A stretch of 9,972 nt of DNA from an uncultured Lachnospiraceae bacterium (lineage in GTDB: Bacteria > Bacillota_A > Clostridia > Lachnospirales > Lachnospiraceae). The stretch is taken from NCBI GenBank assembly GCA_902780985.1, contig CACZHN010000080.1, positions 1 to 9,972 of the forward strand. Direction: 5' to 3'. Positions within the stretch are counted from its first letter, which is position 1. Every line of letters starts with the position of its first letter. A program made the translations under genes and the position numbers. This document shows, in pieces, positions 4,898 to 9,972 of the stretch. Below the pieces are notes generated by a model. It searched no databases. It was not told where the DNA came from and worked only from the letters and a program-made list of their open reading frames with translations.

Positions 4898-6445
4898 TTA
4901 CTCTTCCGTATCTTCCCAAACGTCATCATCCGGTACAAAGCCCTTCTTCTCCAGGCTCTTTTCAATAGCCTTAACGATGAATCCGCTGATCACGCAAAGT
5001 CCGAGGATTACCCATCCTCCGATAACATTGGATGCTACCGAATAACCGTCTTTTGCTCCGTAGATACCGCCATTACTGAACAGATCCACAATATTCCAGA
5101 TAAAGAATCCTGTTAATGCAATCGGTGCAAGAATCTTGATTGACGTTACAAACCACCAAGCCGGCATCTTAAAGCTATTTGTATTGCGGTTAACTTCCTT
5201 AAGAACCTTCTTAGGATTAAACAGCCAACCGATAGTGATTGCCTCAAGGATACCTACTAAGATAAGGCTGTATGCGTTACACCAGTGATCTACGATATCC
5301 AGCCATGCAAGTCCTGCTCCTGTTACAAACCAGAGTGAAAGGATACTTGCTACGATACAAAGTACCAGTGTTGTCTTCTTGTGAGACAGGTGGAACTTAT
5401 CCGAAACCGCTGTAGATACACCCTCGATAATTGAGAATGCACTATCGATTGCCAGTGTACACAGACAGAAGTAGAAGACAAATGCAAATATCGCATTTGC
5501 TACACCGCTGTTTGTTAAGAGTACGATGGACTGCGGATAAACGATGAAGGCAGTTCCGATACCCGAATCAGTCATATTTTCCAGCTGACCTGTACCGCTC
5601 ATTGTTGTGAAAAGAACGATACCTGAAAGAACGCTGATAGCGAAATCCGAAAATGCGATGATAACCGAATCTTTAGCTATGTTGCTGTCTTCCTGAAGGA
5701 ATGAACCGTAAGCAACCATGATAGCCATCATGATGGACAGTGAGTAGAATACCTGTCCGATAGCATCGATCCAGATGTCAGCACTTGCGAGTGATGAAAA
5801 ATCAGGAACAAACAGCTTTGTTAATCCTGCCATAGCACCTGACATCATCATACCCTTACCTGCAAGGATAACAAGACAGATGATAGGAAGGAATACTGTA
5901 TACTTAACAACCTTTCCTACTGTACCCGGGCCGTTGCGGATACATGCATATATAAGTACCCATGCTACAACCAAACATCCGAGAACAGGGAATGATATAG
6001 TTCCGTAACCTGATGTGGTACCTGTTGTTTTGATCATATCAGCCCAGATTCCCGCAGCTGATGCGGAATCTCCTGTAAGGCCTGCAAACTTGTAGCTTGC
6101 AAATGCCATCATGATTACCCATGCAAATACTACTGCATAGTAAACAGCAATAACAAAAGCGTTGGATACTGCGAACCAGCCTACCGGCTCTGTCGGCTTT
6201 TTGATAGCACGAAGTGCACCCGGAACACCGCGATGCATCTTACGTCCGATGGATATCTCCATCATAAGGAACGGAATACCAAGAACCACCATGGCCAGAA
6301 GATAGACCAGAAGGAAAGCACCGCCACCGTGTCTTGCCGCAAGACCCGGAAAACGCCAAGCATTTCCTAATCCTACCGCCGATCCGATTGACGCCAGAAT
6401 GAACTGGGAACGCGATCCCCAGCTGTCACGTTTTTCTTTGCTCAT
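4898..6445 (-). CDS. Sodium-dependent transporter, NSS (LeuT-fold) family
   Basis: A 515-residue membrane protein, matching the length of bacterial NSS transporters (LeuT about 519). It is predicted to take up an amino acid or related amine together with sodium. TM1 carries the family signature GSAVGLGNAWRFP (21-33), including Asn28 and Arg31, which match LeuT Asn27 and Arg30. HGGGAF (39-44) and GIPFLMMEISIGR (56-68) are also typical. TM8 reads IDSAF (333-337); Asp334/Ser335 match the sodium-site Asp/Ser of animal members. About twelve hydrophobic helices can be traced, the last near 472-494, followed by an acidic tail. The unwound part of TM6, usually SLGFG-like, is SLSIMM (235-240). The start is supported by AAGAGG (6454-6459), 8 nt upstream. 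It is a single-gene unit; the substrate cannot be told from sequence. Confidence 0.93.
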   Translation of the reverse strand: MSKEKRDSWGSRSQFILASIGSAVGLGNAWRFPGLAARHGGGAFLLVYLLAMVVLGIPFLMMEISIGRKMHRGVPGALRAIKKPTEPVGWFAVSNAFVIAVYYAVVFAWVIMMAFASYKFAGLTGDSASAAGIWADMIKTTGTTSGYGTISFPVLGCLVVAWVLIYACIRNGPGTVGKVVKYTVFLPIICLVILAGKGMMMSGAMAGLTKLFVPDFSSLASADIWIDAIGQVFYSLSIMMAIMVAYGSFLQEDSNIAKDSVIIAFSDFAISVLSGIVLFTTMSGTGQLENMTDSGIGTAFIVYPQSIVLLTNSGVANAIFAFVFYFCLCTLAIDSAFSIIEGVSTAVSDKFHLSHKKTTLVLCIVASILSLWFVTGAGLAWLDIVDHWCNAYSLILVGILEAITIGWLFNPKKVLKEVNRNTNSFKMPAWWFVTSIKILAPIALTGFFIWNIVDLFSNGGIYGAKDGYSVASNVIGGWVILGLCVISGFIVKAIEKSLEKKGFVPDDDVWEDTEE

Positions 6446-6492
6446 AATATAAACCTCTTCCCATATTTTTTTATTGCCTACACAACTTTTTC

Positions 6493-6521
6493 AGTTTAGC
6501 ACAAATACAGGCTAAAGTCGA
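6493..6521 (-). promoter_or_regulatory. Candidate promoter of the NSS transporter
   Basis: TCGACT (6521-6516, 4 of 6), a 17-bp spacer and TAAACT (6498-6493) preceded by TGC, an extended -10. A 6-bp inverted repeat, TTTAGC (6495-6500) and GCTAAA (6511-6516), spans the -10 to the -35 edge and could be a small operator. No U-run follows it on the minus strand, so I see no terminator after the upstream GH3 gene, and read-through into this transporter is possible. Confidence 0.4.
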
Positions 6522-6537
6522 TTATAATATGGCGTTT

Positions 6538-9327
6538 TCACCCAAAAATATACTCTTCGAAATCACTCCAGTCCGCCTCCGGATCAAGCTCTTTTTCAAA
6601 GCCGAAACGTATCTCTTTCAGATTCAGACCACCGTTCATAAAGCGAAGTCTCATCACTCCGTAACGGGATGCGAAACGTATCTTTCTTCGAACTGTAAGT
6701 TCTTCTCCGCCGCCGTGGAAAGTAAACGATCCGCAAGGCGTTCCCTGATAATATACGCCTACCGGAATCTGAGACAACTCGGACAGGTCGGAATGTCCGA
6801 TCATATCTATATAGTAGCAGCCTCTTTCAGGCACATCAAAGCCCATAAAACATACCGATCCCTTTGTGGTATCCACACCGGAAAGGTCGATCACGGTACC
6901 GTCTTTTATCTCATAATAAGTCACATCGGATGGGTCTGCGCCCTGCATTTCATCCGTAAAATTTTTCACCTCAACCTTATAAGATTCTCCGCAGAATCTC
7001 TTCATGGCATTGGTATGCATCAGAAGATTGCATATATTTTCGGCAGCACGTACCAACTGTCCTCTGGTTATCACACCCTTTTCAAGGGCTTCCAGAGTAT
7101 CATCTCCCGTGGAATTGATGCTTGCATCCGCACATACCGCGAAGAAATCATTCTGTGCAAGTACCAGTCTGGAGAAGGAAGTCTTATCGACCTGTCCTCC
7201 CACATCACCGATATTTGCCCACCAGTCGGTCATGACGATACCCTTAAATCCCCATTCTCCTCTGAGGATATCGGTACAGAGGTCGTGACGTGAATTGGTC
7301 CATATTCCGTTGACCGGACCGTAAGTCGTCATTACGGAATCCGCACCGGCTTCCTTTACGGCAATCTCAAAGCCCTTCAGATAAATCTCTCTGAGTGCTC
7401 TTTCGGAGATTACATTTTCTTCCGTATGTCTCTTGGTCTCCTGATTGTTACCACAGAAATGCTTAAGCGTTCCCGATACTCCGCTGCTCTTCAGTCCTCT
7501 TATCTGAGCCGCAGCCATCTTACCGGTTAACAGCGGATCCTCACTGAAGTACTCGAAGTTTCTTCCGTTCAGCGGGAAGCGGTGTATATTCATACCCGGT
7601 CCCAGCAGAAGGTCGACATCGTTTTTATTCATCTCAAGACCCAGCATTTCATAAAGCTCGGTGTTGAGTTTCTCATTCCATGTACAGGTCAGAAGAGTTC
7701 CGCTCGGAAGACTGAAAGCTCTTGCACCGGAATCGAGTCTCATTCCGCTCGGTCCGTCGGAGCAGCAGCCTACAGGAATTCCGAAAGCCTTCAGTGAAGG
7801 GCTGACTCCTCCAAAAGCGGCAGCCGTACCCGGTGTAACCTTAGGGCTTCCCATTCCCTCACCTCTTATGATAGCGGAGAGGTCTTCATCGGAAAGCTGT
7901 GCCAGGAAGTCGGCCATATCAGCCTTACCGTCTCTTACATCCTTCAGCTTGATTCCCTTATCTCCCGTATAAGGCTTTGCTTCGGGACTATCAGCCTTTG
8001 CTTCTTCCTTATCCGTGAGCGGTGCCGTAGGCACTTTCTCTTTTACCGCCTTATATCCATCTGTTTCGGAATACTCGGCTTTGATCCTTTCAAACTCTTC
8101 AGCCGGAGCCATACGGCGGCTCAGCTTCTCTATCAAAACAGTCTTATCCTGTGTAAATCTTCCTATCTCCTGCAGGTCTCTTACATTCTTTCCTACATAG
8201 AAGATATATTCGCCTTCTTCAAGCACATAGCTGCTCTCAAAACCGGTCACTCCGGTTTCATCATAGGATGAAATGGTATAGAGAGGAACGGAAACAGTAA
8301 GTACCGTCTCTTCTCCCGGCTTCAGCTCTTCCGTCTTCGCAAAGCTTGCAAGGCTCAGTGCCGGCTTACCCAGCTTACCCTGAGGCTTGGATACATAGAA
8401 CTGTGCCACCTCCTTACCTGCCACGCTTCCCGTATTCTTTATGCTTACGGAAAGAGTCACTTCATCTTCTTTCTTTATATCTCCCGGCTTAATATCAAAT
8501 TCCGTATAGGAAAGTCCGAAGCCGAAAGGATACATTACCGCGTCCTTATTGAAAGTCTCATAGTAACGGTATCCCACATATACATCTTCCGAATAGAAAT
8601 TCTTTACGGGATCTCCGAAATATCCGTATGCGGATGCATCTTCGATCTTACGAACTATGGTATCCGTAAGTCTTCCGCTCGGGCATGCCTTTCCCAACAG
8701 AACATCTACGCAGCCCAGACCTCCGATCTCGCCGCCCTGCCATGCGTAAAGCACCGCATCCGGAGCAATCTCCTCTATCTCCTGCATATCAAGAACAGCA
8801 CTGACATTCATTACGAGAACCACTCTGTCAAATGCATTCCTGACTTTACGGAGCATATCGGACTCTGTCTCGCCCAGTCTGTAGGCGCCTCTCTCATCCA
8901 CATAATCCTGCTCTTCACCGGCAGTACGACCGATGATAACAAGTGCCGTATCGGATGTTTCCGCAGCTTCCTTAACCAGCTCTTCGGATACTTCCATCTC
9001 CACCTGGGACCAAGGTTCGTTTCCGAAGCCAACTCCCACATCGAAAGGATGCTCCTTTTCAAACTCCTCATACAGTTTCAGAAGCTTTTCATCAAGCTGA
9101 ATCTTTTCTTCCTTTAATCCGTCGAGAATCCCCCAGACCTTCGGTACATTTACCATACCGCCGGATCCGGTTCCGCTCTTATAGTAGTTATTCTGCATAC
9201 GGCCGAAAACAGCCAGCTTAACATCTTTTGATAAAGGCAGAACATTTTTTTCGTTTCTTAAAAGAACTACACCTTCCTGTACTGCTTTTCTCGCCAAGTT
9301 CTCATATTCTGTCCAATCTAAAACCAT
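6538..9327 (-). CDS. GH3 family glycosidase with permuted domain order (beta-glucosidase-like)
   Basis: A 929-residue hydrolase of glycoside hydrolase family 3, probably releasing glucose or xylose from plant-derived oligosaccharides. No signal peptide, so cytoplasmic. Domain order is reversed from classical GH3: the alpha/beta sandwich (PF01915) comes first (about 10-225, with AGEEQDY at 136-142 holding the likely acid/base Glu, and WQGGE at 196-200). A fibronectin-III-like domain follows (about 278-393), then a charged linker. The catalytic barrel (PF00933, about 480-775) has SDGPSG (523-528), KHFCGNNQE (622-630) and VMTDWW with nucleophile Asp701. Butyrivibrio fibrisolvens and Ruminococcus albus beta-glucosidases share this order. 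Residues about 785-915 are an extra beta-rich domain I cannot name. The start at 9327 follows GGAGGG by 6 nt; an in-frame ATG at 9363 would encode that site as Gly-Gly. Exact substrate is uncertain. Confidence 0.93.
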   Translation of the reverse strand: MVLDWTEYENLARKAVQEGVVLLRNEKNVLPLSKDVKLAVFGRMQNNYYKSGTGSGGMVNVPKVWGILDGLKEEKIQLDEKLLKLYEEFEKEHPFDVGVGFGNEPWSQVEMEVSEELVKEAAETSDTALVIIGRTAGEEQDYVDERGAYRLGETESDMLRKVRNAFDRVVLVMNVSAVLDMQEIEEIAPDAVLYAWQGGEIGGLGCVDVLLGKACPSGRLTDTIVRKIEDASAYGYFGDPVKNFYSEDVYVGYRYYETFNKDAVMYPFGFGLSYTEFDIKPGDIKKEDEVTLSVSIKNTGSVAGKEVAQFYVSKPQGKLGKPALSLASFAKTEELKPGEETVLTVSVPLYTISSYDETGVTGFESSYVLEEGEYIFYVGKNVRDLQEIGRFTQDKTVLIEKLSRRMAPAEEFERIKAEYSETDGYKAVKEKVPTAPLTDKEEAKADSPEAKPYTGDKGIKLKDVRDGKADMADFLAQLSDEDLSAIIRGEGMGSPKVTPGTAAAFGGVSPSLKAFGIPVGCCSDGPSGMRLDSGARAFSLPSGTLLTCTWNEKLNTELYEMLGLEMNKNDVDLLLGPGMNIHRFPLNGRNFEYFSEDPLLTGKMAAAQIRGLKSSGVSGTLKHFCGNNQETKRHTEENVISERALREIYLKGFEIAVKEAGADSVMTTYGPVNGIWTNSRHDLCTDILRGEWGFKGIVMTDWWANIGDVGGQVDKTSFSRLVLAQNDFFAVCADASINSTGDDTLEALEKGVITRGQLVRAAENICNLLMHTNAMKRFCGESYKVEVKNFTDEMQGADPSDVTYYEIKDGTVIDLSGVDTTKGSVCFMGFDVPERGCYYIDMIGHSDLSELSQIPVGVYYQGTPCGSFTFHGGGEELTVRRKIRFASRYGVMRLRFMNGGLNLKEIRFGFEKELDPEADWSDFEEYIFG

Positions 9328-9361
9328 TTGTAACCCTCCGATACAAAAATTAATATTTTTC

Positions 9362-9370
9362 ATTATAACA
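9362..9370 (-). promoter_or_regulatory. Extended -10 promoter of the GH3 gene
   Basis: TGTTATAAT on the minus strand (9370-9362) is a perfect extended -10 element. No recognisable -35 is found at 16-19 bp spacing; that position is taken by the cre/LacI-like site at 9380-9395. Transcription should begin near 9355, giving a leader of about 28 nt. An overcalled upstream ATG (9363-9361) overlaps the last base of this -10. Confidence 0.65.
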
Positions 9371-9379
9371 CAGGCTCCA

Positions 9380-9395
9380 TCGGAAACGATTGCGA
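9380..9395. promoter_or_regulatory. Candidate cre or LacI-family operator at the GH3 promoter
   Basis: TCGGAAACGATTGCGA resembles the catabolite-responsive element WTGNAANCGNWNNCWW, with two mismatches at defined positions (C for T at base 2, G for W at base 15) and the central AAnCG intact. It also fits a looser LacI/GalR operator with a central CG. It lies over the -35 region of the GH3 promoter, where a bound CcpA-like or sugar-responsive repressor would block polymerase. Confidence 0.4.
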
Positions 9396-9455
9396 ATAAC
9401 AGCTATATCTTTCGAAAAAACAACATTCCCGGGATGCCGACGCGTAAATAAATTA

Positions 9456-9484
9456 GTGACATCCGAGCCGTCAAGGTGTATCCT
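9456..9484 (+). promoter_or_regulatory. Candidate promoter of the Asn-rich membrane protein
   Basis: GTGACA (9456-9461, 5 of 6 to TTGACA), a 17-bp spacer and TATCCT (9479-9484, 4 of 6). The predicted start is near 9491, about 41 nt before the ATG. The 204-bp divergent region from 9328 to 9531 holds this, the GH3 promoter and the cre-like site, and no visible gene. Confidence 0.4.
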
Positions 9485-9531
9485 ATATCAATGCAGTATG
9501 GTACCACAAAAAACACTTACAGGAGACAACT

Positions 9532-9972
9532 ATGCAGCTCAAAAAAGACAACAACGATAACAGTAACAACAGCAATTACAATTACAACAACGACATCATT
9601 AATCCTCATCCATACAGATCCCCGGAAGCATCCTTTGAACCGGAAGACTTCGTAAATAAAAAAACAGACTTTTTTGAAGACCATCATAAAATAAGTGTCG
9701 GTTCAAGAAATATAATTTTTAGTATAAGATCACTGGTTATACTCGCTTTCATAATTGTATATGTCGCAATTGTCATTCCTTTATTCAATATTACGATAAA
9801 GAAGAATTCGACTACCGTCAAAGACGAAACCCTTACAACCGAGGGTTACGTTAAATATGTTACATGTGAAAGAAAATCGGTCACTCAGAACAGCGGAACC
9901 GTAACAGTAACTTCTAACGAAGATGTCTATACGGCAACTTATGAATTTGAAGTAAACGGAAAAAGGTACAGC
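9532..9972 (+). CDS. Asn-rich single-pass membrane protein, DUF3592-like, 5' part only
   Basis: The first 147 codons of a gene cut by the right edge. AGGAG (9521-9525) sits 6 nt before the ATG. The N-terminal part (residues 6-21) is low-complexity Asn/Ser/Asp/Tyr, followed by a charged cytoplasmic stretch to about 60 and one hydrophobic helix (about 67-87). The region after it looks extracytoplasmic, containing GYVKYV (105-110) and, at the cut, YEFEVNGKRYS (137-147). This 'Y-x-F/Y-x-V-(N/D)-G-K-x-Y' pattern after a membrane helix recalls DUF3592 domain proteins, whose function is not established. The match is from memory and is weak until the rest is seen. The gene diverges from the GH3 gene; no functional link is evident. 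Confidence 0.75.
   Translation, partial: MQLKKDNNDNSNNSNYNYNNDIINPHPYRSPEASFEPEDFVNKKTDFFEDHHKISVGSRNIIFSIRSLVILAFIIVYVAIVIPLFNITIKKNSTTVKDETLTTEGYVKYVTCERKSVTQNSGTVTVTSNEDVYTATYEFEVNGKRYS

Noticed and set aside
6495..6516. Possible terminator after the GH3 gene
   Set aside because: The 6-bp stem TTTAGC/GCTAAA has a 10-nt loop and is not followed by a U-run on the minus strand; it overlaps a candidate promoter instead.
6529..7293. A 254-codon open frame on the plus strand antisense to the GH3 3' end
   Set aside because: It lies fully opposite a well-supported GH3 coding sequence, has no ribosome binding site, and its translation shows no family pattern; it is a shadow of the gene's codon usage.
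9499..9506. TGGTACCA and, nearby, TCCCGGGA palindromes in the divergent region
   Set aside because: Eight-base palindromes of this kind are expected by chance and show no link to promoter elements.

Overview
The window looks like chromosomal DNA of a low-to-moderate GC Gram-positive anaerobe, most likely a Lachnospiraceae member of the Butyrivibrio/Pseudobutyrivibrio type. The reasons are strong AGGAGG-like ribosome binding sites, extended -10 promoters, lipoprotein signal peptides, and a cytoplasmic GH3 glycosidase with the swapped domain order known from Butyrivibrio and Ruminococcus. This assignment rests on gene style, not on a marker gene. I see no mobile element, CRISPR array, tRNA or rRNA.

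Layout. (1) 1-1594, minus strand: a LysR-type regulator is followed 117 bp downstream by the start of cytX, a predicted hydroxymethylpyrimidine (thiamine precursor) transporter of the NCS1 family, which runs off the left edge. There is no TPP riboswitch in front of cytX. A perfect 9-bp inverted repeat sits there instead and runs into its Shine-Dalgarno. (2) 1668-3224, minus strand: two unrelated small lipoproteins of unknown function, each with its own promoter and separated by a terminator. The first has a TTE-rich 15-bp tandem repeat linker and a gapless internal domain duplication, and is driven from a promoter buried in a 40-bp three-unit palindrome. (3) 3335-4828, plus strand: a secreted/membrane serine hydrolase of the beta-lactamase/penicillin-binding fold with three C-terminal membrane segments, ending at a bidirectional terminator shared with (4). 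(4) 4898-6445, minus strand: a sodium-dependent NSS (LeuT-fold) transporter. (5) 6538-9327, minus strand: a 929-residue GH3 glycosidase with permuted domains and an extra C-terminal beta-rich domain, preceded by an extended -10 promoter and a cre/LacI-like site. (6) 9532-end, plus strand: a divergent Asn-rich single-pass membrane protein cut by the right edge.

These genes do not form one obvious pathway. They read as separate transcription units for nutrient uptake (HMP, amino acids), sugar breakdown and cell-envelope functions. Three genes (starts at 2540, 3224 and 9327) have a longer in-frame ATG upstream that should be discarded, because the Shine-Dalgarno lies inside the extra codons. No stretch over 300 bases lacks a gene. 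The most useful leads are regulatory (the palindrome at 2571-2610 and the hairpin at 568-596) plus the internal duplication in the first lipoprotein. I do not see a clear new multi-gene system.
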